This document shows, piece after piece, positions 32,831 through 45,049 of a stretch of 64,000 bases of DNA. A model generated the notes under the pieces. That model did no database searches, had not been told where the DNA came from, and saw only the letters and a program-made list of their open reading frames with translations. The stretch is from Platynereis dumerilii (lineage: Eukaryota > Annelida > Polychaeta > Phyllodocida > Nereididae), in the NCBI GenBank assembly GCA_026936325.1, contig JAPTHN010000012.1, positions 34,358,537-34,422,536 of the forward strand, written 5' to 3'. Numbering within the stretch: position 1 is the stretch's first letter; each line of letters opens with the position of its first letter. Position numbers and translations under genes: made by a program.

Positions 32831-33439
32831 TATTTCAAAAAGCTATTGTGTGTAGGGCTGCACATATTCGTTTGGGTCTAAAAAGTATTTTTGGACATGA
32901 TGTTAGATGATTTCATCATAAATCATAAACACAAAAGAAGAACAATATACCGTAAACTCTGAAATTGTGATCCTGTTAAAATGTTACTTTGAAAAACATA
33001 AATTGGTTCACAATGGATATTTTCTAAATTTGTTCTAAATAATTACATAAAACTTAAAACTTTGCTAATCATATGATTACCCTCTGCAACATCCAGAGTT
33101 AAACAGTTTTCATCCAATACCAATGCGAAAATAAACACCCCAAATTACTTGATAACACAACAGCAGTGAACAGAATTTTCCAATTGCCCTGAACCAAAAA
33201 CAATGTAATATTTACGGGTCTCTTGGGAGAATCATTTTATTGTGCTTCAGTAATGAATGTTAGCCAAGAATAAACAACAACCAAAAACTACCAGATCATC
33301 AGTATTGGGTCATTATCATCTAGTATTTTTGGCATTAAAGAGTGTCTGGTTTATGCTCCATACCATATGTGATCAGACTGAGTATCTTGTTACTTACCAG
33401 ATCGCCAATAGACAGAAACAAAATGTGTGTTTCCTTTAG

Positions 33440-33900
33440 TAAAGGACAAGGTGAAGGAATGTTAGAAAAGGAGCAGGAATGTTCCTGGCTATCTGCCAAA
33501 CAGCACACCAGATCAAAGCAGTGAGGCAACTCCAGTTGGCTCTATCATGCAATGAGGCGTTAGGTTTTGATGACTTGGTCTTTGCCTTGGAGCTACAGGC
33601 TTACAGCCCTTCATGGCTTTGTCCGACCTTGGTTTTTCCCCAATCACATGTAAAACGCTTGTCTGTAAATGCAATGCCATTGCAATGGGCAACATGGAAA
33701 CATCTGTTTCCATGCAATTTTCAAGTAATACCTATCATTTAAGGTCAGGAGAGCAGCACTTGTGTCCGACCTTGGATTTTCCCAATCACAAATATTGCTC
33801 TTTTATGCATGCGATGGGCAACATTGAAGCTTCTGTTTCCATGCAAAATCCATGTAATACCACTCTGTTGAGGTCAGGAAGTTTTTATCCCTCACATACA
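33440..33900 (+). repeat. Dispersed module l, internally duplicated
   Basis: CTATCTGCCAAACAGCACAC and TTGGTCTTTGCCTTGGAGCT start the module. A sub-block GTCCGACCTTGG + TTTTCCC...ATGGGCAACAT + GAA is then repeated twice (33620-33730 and 33760-33880). Several overlapping ORFs (60-111 codons) on both strands all fall here. Confidence 0.75.
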
Positions 33901-34129
33901 AGAAATAAATACAAGACATACGTGACGCACATTTACTGCATGCATTGAATGTAATGGCTGTTTTATCACAAGGAACCGAGGTAGTATCAATTGAAGTAGT
34001 GATGATTTCAGTGGACTACACTGTAAAAGCAGCTGCGTCTTTTTATTGGCAGGTATTGTATTTACAACAAAAATTTGGCATTTTATGGTACAATAAGTAC
34101 TGTTATTTCACGACAGTTGTCTTCGTGTT

Positions 34130-34345
34130 GAATGACAGTTTTTTCCATTAATGTTACACTTTTTCCCTTAAGAGCAATTTACTTGCAGCAAAATGTGAAG
34201 TGCAGCTGTTTGACAGATTGCTCCTCTGCAAATGGTCACTTCCCTGGGCAATACAAAATTGTATTCCCTCAAAAATTCTCTTCGGTAATGTTACACACTT
34301 TACCCAATCAACATTTTGCCTCAAGAAGCATTTGCAATGAAATAT
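34130..34345 (-). repeat. Dispersed module g, reverse
   Basis: GACAGATTGCTCCTCTGCAA and CCAATCAACATTTTGCCTCA on the plus strand are the reverse of the g core. Confidence 0.65.
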
Positions 34346-34499
34346 GAAGGTGGGATTCTCTGACGCATAAAGTCAGAACCAATATTTATCACAAACACAA
34401 TGTCACACATCGCGGGAAATAAACCTAAAATTCTAGATTTTTCAATCATTTATTTAACATTTCTGACATTAAGAATCAAGGAAAGGTACCTTCTAAAAC

Positions 34500-34755
34500 A
34501 CTGATTTTTGATATCTGCATGTTTAATAAATGATATTTTGTGCAATTTTGAGCATCTATACACAGAATGAGAGTTTCATTTCCTCCAAAAGCAATTGACC
34601 AAGCAGGTGGCATTCAACCTCAAGATAAGAAGAAGAAATTTTCTCTCTTTCATGTTTTGTGGCGAGATCGTTATGTCTTTGAATATTCTGTTTGCACCAT
34701 GGCTTACAATTATCGTCTTTTCAACTTGTATCATGCAGGTGCACGTTCCACATAA
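34500..34755 (-). repeat. Dispersed module e, reverse
   Basis: AGCAATTGACCAAGCAGGTG, then TTTGAATATTCTGTTTGCAC and 'tgtatcatgcaggtgca'. The partner in the other arm is 50805-51060. Confidence 0.75.
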
Positions 34756-34900
34756 ATTTTCAACTTCTTGAGCTTTATAGAGAAGTTTTCTATCTGCATA
34801 GTCTGTAGCATTTTAAAGATATTAGCCCTTCATTCAATTATTAAAAAATGTCTGCAGATTCATTGTTGTGTTCCTTGCGCTTCCTTCCAAATATACCTGC

Positions 34901-35233
34901 TAGTGTTGCAGACCCAACCTGACCACCCCCCTTCTGTCCAGAACCGCCCGGTCCAGGGGTGAGGTGGTCCGGTATACCAGTATGTACCTGTTTCCGACTT
35001 ACAACCAATTTTCTCCAAAAATCATCGCAAAAGGTCGGATAACTAAGCCGCGAAAATTAAAAAAACTTATTTTTTTCTTCCTTTTTATGTGTTTTAAAAA
35101 TTTTTTCACTGTACCGGTACTACCAGTACAGGCAACCTCTGGACCAGTTTTTTGGAGCTGAGGGTGGTCCGGTACTGAACAGGTGATGGTACGTGGACCA
35201 CACCGGTACAAAGTGGTCTTGTCCACATCACTA
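34901..35233. mobile_element. hAT-like MITE
   Basis: The ends TAGTGTTGCAGACC and GTCCACATCACTA are inverted with mismatches. Flanks ATACCTGC (34893-34900) and TTACCTAC (35234-35241) look like a worn 8-bp duplication. The paralogous site near 50635 is empty (TTTACCTGCATACAGG in the same sense), confirming an insertion. The interior has repeated GGTACC-like words (ACCGGTAC, GGTCCGGTA) in both senses. No coding capacity. Confidence 0.75.
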
Positions 35234-35769
35234 TTACCTACTTACAGGCATTTGCCTTGAAGTTGACTTACGACCTTTTTGAGAATAGGACCTTCCTGGC
35301 TTCCTCTGTCAGAATAGCAAGGAATTGTTGCAATTCAACATGTTTTATATACAAATATACAATTCACTTTTCAAGTTATATATCCATCATTCTGTTTGCA
35401 TGACATGGTTCTTTTGAAAGGAAGAAATGAAGTTAACAAGGTGTTCCAGTTTCCTGGTTTTTATTGTGTATTGACACTTTGTCTCTTTTGTCTTCTAAAG
35501 ACAACTCTACAACTCCTTAAGTTTTTGGTTGCAGCATTCTTTCTCTCACAGTAATCCATGGTGTATATTGAACAGCCTTCTTTCCAAGTGCAGCTTAGGC
35601 AGAGGCAGGTTTATGTTTAAAATATATATCTATTTCAAAGAGTGCATCCACTATATTTCTGGTACAAGTATCAAATCTTATGGGCTTAATTTCACCACTT
35701 TGTGTCAAATTTACTTTTAACAAAGTTTTGAGGGATGATATCTAGCTTTTTAATATTTGCAGAGGTTGG

Positions 35770-35836
35770 CTTAGAGGGCTGAACAATGTACGAACATACC
35801 ACATATATCTATCTATCTACATATCTACATTAGAGG
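35770..35836 (+). mobile_element. Remnant of GATA-tailed SINE, plus strand
   Basis: TTAGAGGGCTGAAC...ACCACATATATCTATCTATC matches the minus-strand copy at 49945-50215 at the mirrored palindrome position. The SINE therefore predates the inverted duplication and has decayed here. Confidence 0.6.
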
Positions 35837-35852
35837 CTGCTTAATCGCACAT

Positions 35853-36391
35853 AGAGTTTCCAATGAGAGCGAGAGTTCTCGAGAAGTCTCGAGATCAGCA
35901 ATGACTCAGCATTTTCTCGTCTCGCCGAGCGAGTCTCGAGAATTGAAATGTTGATCATTGTTTAACATGGTGTTCATGTGTTTAATGTTTATGACAGTTA
36001 CAAACCATTGGGATGTTGTTTTGTTTTGCTTGATATTATTGTTATTGTGTAATTGCTCCATTGTTCAATTTAAATATCTGTTGATGATAATCCCCATTGT
36101 ATACCTGATAAATGCTGAAGTTGAACTTGTACAACTATCTTAAAATTGTGTAATATCTGGATGTTTAGCTGTGATTTATAGGAAACAAAACACACAGATT
36201 AACATTAAAACTATAAAGGATATCATAAAAGCCAAAAAATGTGATCCATTGCAAGATTAAATCTCTCTTGTTTTATCATTGTGCCAATGGCAGGACAGTG
36301 TCCTAGATTTCTCGAGAAATTCTCGATTCTCGTGCACTAGACCATGTCATTCTCGAGAGGTGTCGATCGAGACTCATTGGAAACACTAAAT
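35853..36391. mobile_element. Non-autonomous TIR element with CTCGAGA-rich ends
   Basis: AGAGTTTCCAATGAG at the left and CTCATTGGAAACACT at the right are inverted. Both subterminal regions are dense in TCTCGAGA/CTCGAGA words that are themselves palindromic. TCGCACAT flanks both sides (35845-35852 and 36392-36399), a perfect 8-bp duplication. The paralogous site at about 49915 is empty. An 8-bp duplication suggests hAT. Confidence 0.85.
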
Positions 36392-36849
36392 TCGCACATT
36401 TGGGGATAACACAACTTCAATAATCCTTTGCATGTCTGTGACATTCAGCGAAAGAGAGTCAGGCAATGATACCGTATCAAGTTTCAGTCATTATCTGTTG
36501 GAAAAACACTAATTGGCTGATAGCTGTAATTTCAAATAAGGATATTCTGTATTGTATTACTGTCATTGCTAATTAGCTGATCATTATGAAGTCAATTCCA
36601 AATCTGGTTGCAGTGGAAATAGCTGAACAAAACACAGCATTCGAAATAAGCTACAGTTGCTGCTCACGAGAAACTAATTGAAGCATTTACCTTTGTTTGT
36701 ATTCAGTGTTGTTAATTTGTGAAATGGCTGAATTGGTTTAGCTATCCTTGCTTGATAGACAATGGCATAAATCTTTCTGACTAGACCTAAAAGTAGCCTA
36801 ATTTTGAAGGATATCGTCTGCAGGCAGGCCAAATGTGTCTTGTCATTAA

Positions 36850-37160
36850 TGAGCGAGCAAATAGACAGAAGCAAATTTTCTTTTAGTTCCTTTAGTTCTT
36901 TTGGTAAAGGATGAAAGGATATTCCTGGCTATCTGCAAAACTGCAATTGGCTCTAACATGCGATGAGGCTCTTGATTTTGATGATCTGCACTTTGTCTTG
37001 CAGCTGCGTCCGTTAATGGCTGAATGTGACCTTGGTTGTTTGCAATCGCATGTTTGTTTAACGCTCCTGTAAACACCTGTTCATGCATGCAATGGGTTAC
37101 ATCATATGTGCTGTAAATTTGTAATACCACTCTTTTAGGTCCAGATAACATTCATTCTCA
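36850..37160 (+). repeat. Dispersed module l
   Basis: GCTATCTGCAAAACTGCAAT, GATGATCTGCACTTTGTCTT and CATTCATGCATGCAATGGGTTAC-like words. The partner is 48480-48760 in reverse. Confidence 0.7.
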
Positions 37161-37769
37161 AGTGACCAAGTTATAACTAGCTATTTTGTTGACTTGTCAA
37201 TTGCATGTTTAGCATAGATTGTACATTTATGATGTAAAGTATATGTAGACTATGTAACAAGTTTATTGTCTGATGTACATATATCGTAGTCTGATGTGCA
37301 CTGTAGAATTTACCATATGTTTAATGATATTGGACTAAACACTAGATAGTGCAAGACAGCTTGTTAATTCAGCCTAATGTGTATCGATTACCCTGGCATG
37401 ACATCGTATTTTGTTTTGCCACCACAGTCTCTGATAAAAGGAGCCTAGCCTAGGTTAAAAGGGGTCTCTATTATATCATATTTATATAATTTCAGAGGCT
37501 ACGGAACAGTCCTAAAAGTAGGGTGAGGCACTGTAGCCAACGTCACTTTGATTCATTTGTGTTTTTTCATTTTTCTGAAAATAGGAGGTATACAATGCAA
37601 TGTATATTGCCAGTGCCGGCTGGCTATGATGCCTTTAATCTATCTATCCTTCAAGCCATTTGTGGGAGAGGGGTAGGTCAGTTTATCCAATCATTGAGTC
37701 CCAGTTCAAAACCAGCCCCGGTCAGGTAACCTAACTGAGTTGGGCAGTAGATTATATTTCTCACCTCAT

Positions 37770-37860
37770 TGCTGTTTCCTCCTGTCAATTGGCACTGCAC
37801 TTTGCATGAACACAGGACGTAAAGCCCCAATCATCCATCCATCTTGCCATCCAGCTATCC
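37770..37860 (+). mobile_element. SINE tail fragment
   Basis: ACAGGACGTAAAGCCCCAAT followed by CATCCATCCATC matches the 3' end of the complete SINE at 45050-45256. The head is missing. Confidence 0.65.
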
Positions 37861-38084
37861 AGCACACCTTGTCTTCAATTTTACAAGCTAGGCATCCAAA
37901 GATTAACCGACATAATTTTGCAAAATGTTCATATTGTCCGAGATAATAATCTTTGAAGTTCCCTCATGAAGCTATGATTGTTGATCAAGTTTGGTTTTAC
38001 TTGTTTCCCATCAGATATGAGGTGTATATAGACTGTATTTAGTAGTGTACAAGAGACACATATTCAAACAAATAAGATTCAGTG

Positions 38085-38290
38085 CTTATTGAAATAGTGG
38101 CAATGTTTTCATGACAAACATCAGTCTGGCTTTAGTTATATGTCTGAACAAGAGCTGATAGTAAGCTATCATCTCATTTTAGAAGTGGTCTGGGACCTTC
38201 AAAACAGTGGAACTTTATCTTTGTAAACAATGAGTGTTTTGTGGAATATGGAGAAAAGGCGACCACTTCCACAAAACTGAAAGTAAGGGG
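38085..38290 (+). repeat. Dispersed module c
   Basis: GACAAACATCAGTCTGGCTT, GTGGTCTGGGACCTTCAAAA and TTTGTAAACAATGAGTG. Confidence 0.75.
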
Positions 38291-38914
38291 AATTTTAGAC
38301 TGGTGTCATATGGTATGGAGTATGAGTTTTATTTAAGGAGAAAAGAGGTGTGCATTTTTTGTAAAAGCAGAAAGCGATATATTTAAATGGTGTCTGGTCG
38401 AAAATCACACAAATAGTTAAAGTGACTGTTATTCAGCAATGAACTGGCTAGGCATAAATATTTGTATATACATTGTGTTTTATGGCAGTTTTTAGAACAG
38501 ACTGACAATTTCTTTATTTCAGTATACATATGGTTAAGAATTGAGATATATTATGCACATGCAAGGAACATTTTGAAAACATTAGATTTTGTATTGTATT
38601 ATATTGTATTGTATATACTATCAGTCATGCACTGCAATGCAGGCACGAAATTCGTGGTGAGCCTTCCACAATGATACAACTCAGGGCAGCCATAGTACGG
38701 CGCCCATGGGCAGAGACAAGGGGAACATTGCCCAAGGTTCCCATGCCTTAGCATTCTCCAGTGTTGGTGACCGCCGTATGATGATGAGTGATGAGAAGAC
38801 TGTGAGTCTGGTACATACCCTATTAATTCAGGGATGTCCAGGGTCTTTCAGTTGCCCCAGCACAGAACACTGGATACAACCCGCCTCCATTTAATGTCCC
38901 ATGGGCTCGGACCA

Positions 38915-39120
38915 CACTGCAAAGAGAATATTCAAAGTGCAAAGAAATTGTCTTAAACATGAAAGAGATAATTTCTGTCACATTTCTTGAGGTTGAGTCC
39001 TGCACCTGCTTGGTAGATTGCTTTTGGAGAATTCATCTGCCCAGTTTTTACTGGCAATACAATTATTCCTCTGCCAGAACTAGATAAACACACAACATTA
39101 TGTAATACCCAGTGTAGATG
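38915..39120 (+). repeat. Dispersed module e
   Basis: GCAAAGAGAATATTCAAAGT, then 'gcacctgcttggtagattgc'. Partners are at 31180 (direct) and 46650 (inverted). Confidence 0.7.
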
Positions 39121-39226
39121 TTATACAGCACTGATTCATAAGTATGCTATGTTGTATTGAGGTTTTACAAGGTTTCGTTGTAATATTGTCGAAACAATCT
39201 AAGACCAGACTGCTTCTTCCCGAACC

Positions 39227-39492
39227 CCGGGGGGGGGGGGACTTTTGCATACGGATGCGCCACGGCAATTTTGAAAACCAGAACCATTTTAATCCGGAAA
39301 ATGCGCCAAAACCACAAACCATTTTAATCCTTCAATAAAATTTTTGCCACCAAACATGTTGGGGTTGCAAAAACCAGAACCAAATGTCAAGAAACCAAAA
39401 CCATTTTAATCCAAAAAGGCCAAAAAATCAATAACATCTAGCAGCACCTCTATATACACCCTCTCTAGTGAGTAACCCCCCCCCCCCCGGGT
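39227..39492. mobile_element. MITE with poly-G/poly-C ends
   Basis: It starts with CCGG + a G run and ends with a C run + GGGT; the homopolymer ends are inverted. CCCGAACC (39219-39226) and CCCCAACC (39493-39500) look like an 8-bp duplication with one change. The paralogue at about 31508 has an empty site (TTCCCCAACCACCTGA). The interior repeats AACCATTTTAATCC three times. Confidence 0.8.
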
Positions 39493-39749
39493 CCCCAACC
39501 CACTGAGCGAGTTTTTTAAAGTGAATAATTGGATGATCCCTGGAATTGAATAACATTATTTGCTGATTATGCTCCCTTGCCAAAAAAATTTTGCAAATGC
39601 CAGCAAGGATTCCCTTGAAGGGTTTGAATAGAAGGGACAGGTGCAGTCTGCGGTCTTAATAATACAATGTTGAGAACTTCCGAGTTGGCCATTGTGTCAA
39701 GATACTGGGTCCAACTGTGTACACCTATGTTGGAGAATCCCACATTCAT

Positions 39750-39930
39750 ATTTCATTAATATTCCTTGAGGTGAAATGTTGATTGAATAAAGTGTAACAT
39801 TGCATGGGAGAATTTGAGATGAATGCAATTTTCTTACTGTCAAGGGAGTTGCTTTTTGCGGGAAGGCAATCTGTCTACAAGCTACAATACACTAACTGCC
39901 TCAGGTCTAAGGCTTACAAGCAAAAAGGAC
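39750..39930 (+). repeat. Dispersed module g
   Basis: It shares GAGATGAATGCAATTTTCTT and GGCAATCTGTCTACAAGCTA with the 31780 copy. The 138-codon ORF at 39804-40220 runs out of this module into the next element and is a chance fusion of two repeats. Confidence 0.75.
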
Positions 39931-39990
39931 ATACTTGTGGAGAAAATACTTTCATTCTGTGTTTGTTACTTGCATATAGAGTCAATGATG

Positions 39991-40713
39991 GTAAATCCGT
40001 CCAGGAGGGTAAATCCGTCCACCCCCTCCTGTATGCATATAAATATATATATTACAATTGTGTGAGTTTTAAAGGCAAGGGAAAACCTTTTTCAACTAAT
40101 TTTGCCGTGTTTCTCGTGTTCAGAGCTTTTTCAATCATATTTCAGGTCCATTTAACAACAAAGGACAAAAAACAATCAAATTCTGTGACGTCATCACAGC
40201 CATTTTTGATAATTACATGAGTGGGATTAGATAATATTATTGGCCCATTCCTGTCAACAAACAAACATTTATGAGGAAAAAATCTTTGAATAAGATGCAA
40301 AATTAAATTATTCTTGCAGGATTTGTAAAATTGTGACACCATGAAATGAAATACAATGGAAATAAAGGTGGACGGAATTACCATCAATATTTTGAAAGTG
40401 GCTTGATAGGAGGTTTGTAAATCCGTCCACCCACATAAAATTAACTTTTAAAGCACCTTTATGACTAAAAATAATTATAAAAGGCATTTGTTCTGATTCA
40501 GAAATTAGAAAGGAACAGTTGTTCCACTTTGGTTGGATTAAAGGTTATTTAATTGTTATTTAATTCTTCTATTAGATCTATAAGTGTAATCAATGAATCA
40601 TAATTCTAAAATCGACACAAACACCTTTGTAAGACTATATAAATTGCAAAACTTGAAAAAATAAAAATAAATGATAGTTGAGAGCTGGATTTACCAGCAA
40701 GGTGGACGGATTT
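39991..40713. mobile_element. TIR element with five copies of TAAATCCGTCCACC
   Basis: TAAATCCGTCC at the left end and GGACGGATTTA at the right end are inverted. The same word recurs internally near 40009 and 40412 (direct) and 40373 (inverted). GATG flanks both sides (39987-39990, 40714-40717), a possible 4-bp duplication. No convincing coding sequence. Repetition of the terminal word inside the element is unusual and could be binding sites for the mobilising transposase. Confidence 0.7.
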
Positions 40714-41099
40714 AGATGCCCTGACATTTAATCTTTGTTGCCATGGTTTCAACCAAAATTATTTTTTGTCAAAAACACTTCTATGGCTTAGTTTTTGTCA
40801 CACAAATCATATTGTGATAAGTGTTTGGTTGAAATCCATAAATGGTATTACACTATTACAGACAATTTAATTAATACCCAGTTTTCAGGTTGTCTGCCTA
40901 GTATATACATAGCATTTTTGCTTAATTTGATTGGTTTAGGAACAACAGAACGTCACACAGCTTATATATCAAACATAGTATGTGACTGCATTGCACTGAT
41001 TCCTCAATGACAACTAAAGTTCTGTGAATGACCAGAATAGCGTGGTAATTAAACAACCTGTAAAGCCTTGTTCTGTAGGAGATACAGATACCGATAAAA

Positions 41100-41380
41100 A
41101 CTGCTCTCCTGCCATCAATGAGTAAGATTGCATGTAGATTGCATGGAAACGGAAGTTTCAATGTTGCCCACCACATGCATAAAGGAGCATTTTACATCAG
41201 AGTGTTATTTGCGATTGGGAAAAACCAAGGTGGGACACACCTATGAAGGGCTGTAGCATCGAGGCAAAGACCACATAATCAAAAGCAAATGCCTCAGTGC
41301 ATGTTTGAGCTAATAGCAGCTGTCTAAGCGCCTTTACCATGTAACCGGCTTGGCTGAGCCAGTTACATTCTTTTATCTCT
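41100..41380 (-). repeat. Dispersed module l, reverse
   Basis: GGGAAAAACCAAGGTGGGAC, CGAGGCAAAGACCACATAAT and AAATGCCTCAGTGCATGTTT. It is the close mirror of 45560-45860. Confidence 0.75.
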
Positions 41381-42109
41381 TGGTACCAGAAACATTGACT
41401 TTGTTTATCTATTAGCTATCTCATTAATAGGCAGAAGCTCGCTATAGGATATTCTGCAAAATCGGGTATCTTTCAATGCCAGTGACAGGCGAAATTGCCA
41501 TACTTTTGACCTGCTATTCAGCATTTCTCAGAGATAATTTTTGCAAAATGCTTGGATATTTGAAAAATTCATGATTTTGGAAATCTTGCTGCTATCAAAG
41601 CAGAAAAAATGACTCGATAGTGACTAAAATCCACTTGCCTATTTCAGATGATCTCTCTATGCATCTTTACAACTGATACAAGAGTGCAAGGTAAGTGTAG
41701 TGCTACTGAAGTAATTAGCCACTCTCTCTATGGGCTGGTATTATATGGCTACAAGGTTGCGAAGGGCACTTAGCATACAGCCTTGAAAGCAAATAAGCAA
41801 TTTGTTTTGATTAGGCTTGAACACTGTAGAAGTCTGCATATCATATAAAGGGTTGTTGAGCCATTTGTGCTTTAAGTCTTACACTAAAAAATGTCGGGAC
41901 AAAATTGGTTTTTTACATTGAAATTTGGTTTTTCAAAAAACCATTTTGAATCTAAAAAACCAATTTTGTCTGAAATTTTTTAGAGTGTAAGAAATGAGTT
42001 GATACCACCTTGGTTCCTTGCGATAAAACAGCCATTACATTCAACACAGCACATTAAATTTGTATCACGCATGTCTGGTATTCATTTCTTGCGCATGAGG
42101 GATAAAAAC

Positions 42110-42450
42110 AGATAGCTGCTGCTCTCCTGACCTTAATAGAGTGGTATTACTTGAGTTTTGCATGGAAACAGCAGTTTCAGTGCTGCTCATTGCATGCATA
42201 CACAAGCATTTTACATGTGATTGGGAAAAACCAAGGTCATACAAAGCCATGAAGGGCTGTACGCCTGTAGCTCCAAGGCAAAGACCAAGTCATCAAAATC
42301 AAACGCCTCATTGCATGTTAGGGCCAATTGGAGTTGCCTTACTGCTTTGATCTGGTGTGCTGTTAGGCAGATTACCCGTAACATTCTTGTTCCTTTCCTT
42401 CACATTTCTTCTCCTTCAGTAAAGGAAACACATATTTTGTTTCTGTCTAG
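42110..42450 (-). repeat. Dispersed module l, reverse
   Basis: TGATTGGGAAAAACCAAGGT, AGCTCCAAGGCAAAGACCAA and GATCTGGTGTGCTGTTAGGC. Confidence 0.75.
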
Positions 42451-42751
42451 GGGCCGACAAGGCTATAGTCGGGAGGGAGGGGGGCTATAGATTTTACCCC
42501 TGGGACATGGCGACAAACAATTTTTTTCACATGTGAACAAGTGACAAGCTTTCTAATCACCATTCCATCTGCTGAACAAACTTTTTTTTCAGTGTCAAGT
42601 GGGAAACAAACTTTTTTTCATCAAAAATTCATATTCCCCCAAGCCCCAAAAAACATCATCTGGTCTCATAAGTAATATGATGCTCAGTCTTATCACACAT
42701 GGTATGGAGCAAACCTGACACCTTTTAATGCCAAAAATTACAGTGATTTTG

Positions 42752-43117
42752 CAGTCTGGTGAAACTGAGAACTGCATGCTGCTGCCACCTGGCACAAAAG
42801 TTGATTTCCTATGCTACAGCATTGCTGTCCCAAGAAATAGTTCCAATTTCATTGCACATTCACAAAATTTCTATTCAACATTGATGTATACCAGAGTCAG
42901 ACTCGGCAATCACATTCTCTAAGGAAGTAGCCAAGGCCATCAGCACACTCAGAAACAGCCCCGGTGTCTTCCAGACAAAATTGTGTGTGTTCTTCTGGTC
43001 GAAAGTATGTGGACGCTCGCAGGAGCTCGCTGAATAGCACACTAGTCACTAGGTGGCAACACAAGACAGCATATGTTCTGATCTGTGGCAATGCAAGAGC
43101 AGTCCACTTGTAGACAG
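42752..43117 (+). mobile_element. 366-bp non-autonomous DNA element with 9-bp duplication (copy 2)
   Basis: GTGATTTTG lies at 42743-42751 and 43118-43126. The insert (CAGTCTGGTGAAACTGAG...CCACTTGTAGACAG) matches 12733-13099 in reverse over its whole length, with a roughly 90 percent or better match by eye. The paralogous site near 60140 (GCAGTGATTTTGTTTATG) is empty. The near-constant length and two independent duplications define it well. Confidence 0.88.
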
Positions 43118-43404
43118 GTGATTTTGTTAATGTGCTCTATACTTCCCAATATTTATAAAGCCATAAAATAACATGATTTTGATTACATAGGGTAATGGTG
43201 TCAGGAATGAAATACACTGTAGTTCTTAGTCTTGATATTGTCACCAGTAATTAATAGACACCATCTTCGTTTTAACAGGTTTGCAATTTCAAGAGTGTTA
43301 TAGTACATTGTTTCGCTTTTGTATTCATGATATATGATGAAATTGGACAATATCATCGAAATACTTTCAGATCCCAAAAAAGCTTACACACAAAAGCTTT
43401 TTGA

Positions 43405-43570
43405 AATACAGCATAACAGGCATTGTTTTCATGGCAAACATCCATCTGGAGTAACTTGTATGTCTGGAGAAGAGCAGATAGATGTTTGTTCTATGCTATC
43501 ATCCTTGGTTGGGAGAGGTCTAGGACCCTTGGAACTATATCTTTGTAAACAATAACTGTTGTGTAGGAAT
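43405..43570 (+). repeat. Dispersed module c
   Basis: TGTTTTCATGGCAAACATCC, AGAGGTCTAGGACCCTTGGA. It belongs to the 'GGCAAACATCCATCTGGAG' subtype shared with 61880. Confidence 0.75.
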
Positions 43571-43959
43571 ACGGAAGATTAAAAGTATGGCCATACAAAA
43601 AGTAGGGAGATGTTGAGTAGTATTTGGGAAAAAGTTTGGAAAAACTGAAACTTTTTGTATTATAAGCAAGATTACAAGCAAAGGAAAAAAGATAATGACA
43701 GCCTCCAAAAATGTCAACATTGACTGTAATGTAGGAATATGGATGATTAGAAGTATAGCAACAAAGATAGAAGGGAAATAAACCAGATGTTGATTTTTTA
43801 ACAACTCTGTAAACAGTGAAACTTTTTATTTTTGGAATAGGAAAGATTGCAAGTAAAGGAAGACTGATAATGACAATCTACTGACAATATACTGCAATGT
43901 TAATTATGTCTAAGAAAACAATGGCTACTTTATACAGTACACCTCAAAAAAGAGTATGA

Positions 43960-44310
43960 CCACCTCAGCAGCAAGGAAGAATTAGACACTACTTTACCCT
44001 TTCACACCTTTTGGCACCCTCCAAATCACTTCCTCCCTTGGCCTACTTTAAACTACCTTTTAAAACTGCATTGAATTTAGATTTAGCCACTACCAATTCA
44101 AACTCCATCTCGCCCATTGTGTTTGATATCTTCGATAGCGTGCCCCTTTCTAAGTGCAATTACTTTACCAGCTGTCTTAATAGAGTTCTTAATATGGGAT
44201 AAGGTTGTGGCGAGTCAAAGGTAGTTGTAAGACGATTTGGGATGAAGAGGAGAAAGGAGGGAAAATAGATAAACAGAGGACTTCTGACAGAAAACGTTCT
44301 TACTTTAATT
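43960..44310 (+). repeat. Dispersed repeat pair with 49200-49560
   Basis: CTACTTTACCCTTTCACACC, 'gataaggttgtgg' and ACAGAGGACTTCTGACAGAA occur in both, same direction. It splits the i/h block of the spacer, so it was inserted later. I do not recognise the family. Confidence 0.7.
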
Positions 44311-45049
44311 TGGGTTGGACAGTAGGAATACAGTGTATGTAATATTGGAAGTATAGCTAAACAAAAATCATAATGACCAATAATAGAAGAAAGTCATAAA
44401 CCAGTGTTGACTGATATTTGAAGCAACTTTGTAAACAAGTGGAATATTGGAAAAAAGGAGCAGAAAAAGCAATAAGTTCTGCAAAGTCAGGATGAGGGGT
44501 TTTTCTCTGTGGACAAAGGGGAAGAGTGATATTTTTGGAGTGGTAACCTAACTCTTGTCAACAGTGACTAGTTGGAATAAGATGGTAGTTCTGTCATCTA
44601 ATGAGAAAAAAGATAGAGAGGGAGCAATATTCACCCATGTTGACTGTGTGTTATTTGAGAAAGAGCTGTAAACAACAACTGCTCTACATAAAGTCTATTT
44701 GTCTGAATGCAGGAGTTGTTTATGCAAGGAAAAAAGAGAGAAAAAATCATTATACAGAAAACACAGCAAAAAAATCTAGAAAATCAAAAGTTCGACTTAA
44801 AAACAAAACAAAAACAGAACAACAAGTATGAACTTGGCCTTGCAGCACTAGTCTCAACATTTTGTTTTTGTATTAACTCATTTCTTAAGACTTCAAGCAA
44901 AAATGGCTCAACAACACTTTTATACAGTATTATGCAGCATTGCTTGCTTCTACAATGTTTCAAAGCCTAATCAAAACAAATTGCTTAATTACTCTCAAGA
45001 CTCGATCTTACGCAACCTTGTATAATATGTATAATACCATCCCATAGAG

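Larger units (their letters stand above)
31935..41900 (+). repeat. Left arm of a giant imperfect palindrome
   Basis: Successive blocks match the right arm in reverse order: 32140-32830 with 62520-61860; 33100-33250 with 61600-61490; 33330-33440 with 60130-60040; 34500-34900 with 51060-50640; 36480-36640 with 49860-49690; 37340-37560 with 48300-48060; 38085-38290 with 47400-47220; 39500-39720 with 46630-46430; 41060-41900 with 45880-44880. The raw length is 9.97 kb. Removing the four inserts at 34901, 35853, 39227 and 39991 leaves about 8.1-8.2 kb. Confidence 0.85.
41901..44879 (-). repeat. Central spacer of the palindrome: a further reverse module set
   Basis: It contains reverse-orientation modules in arm order: GAACCAAGG run (42010), l (42110-42450), k (42440-42740), i (43405-43570) and h (44400-44720). 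The spacer is thus itself a partial third copy with the same orientation as the right arm. The 44011-44202 ORF (63 codons) lies in a block shared with 49200-49560. Confidence 0.7.

Noticed and set aside
33440-33948. Cluster of ORFs (60-111 codons) on both strands.
   Set aside because: Four frames are open at once over the same module l sequence, which is present in seven diverged copies with different open frames.
39804-40220. 138-codon ORF, the third longest in the window.
   Set aside because: It begins inside module g and ends inside the element at 39991-40713. Two unrelated repeats are joined, and other copies of the module are not open.
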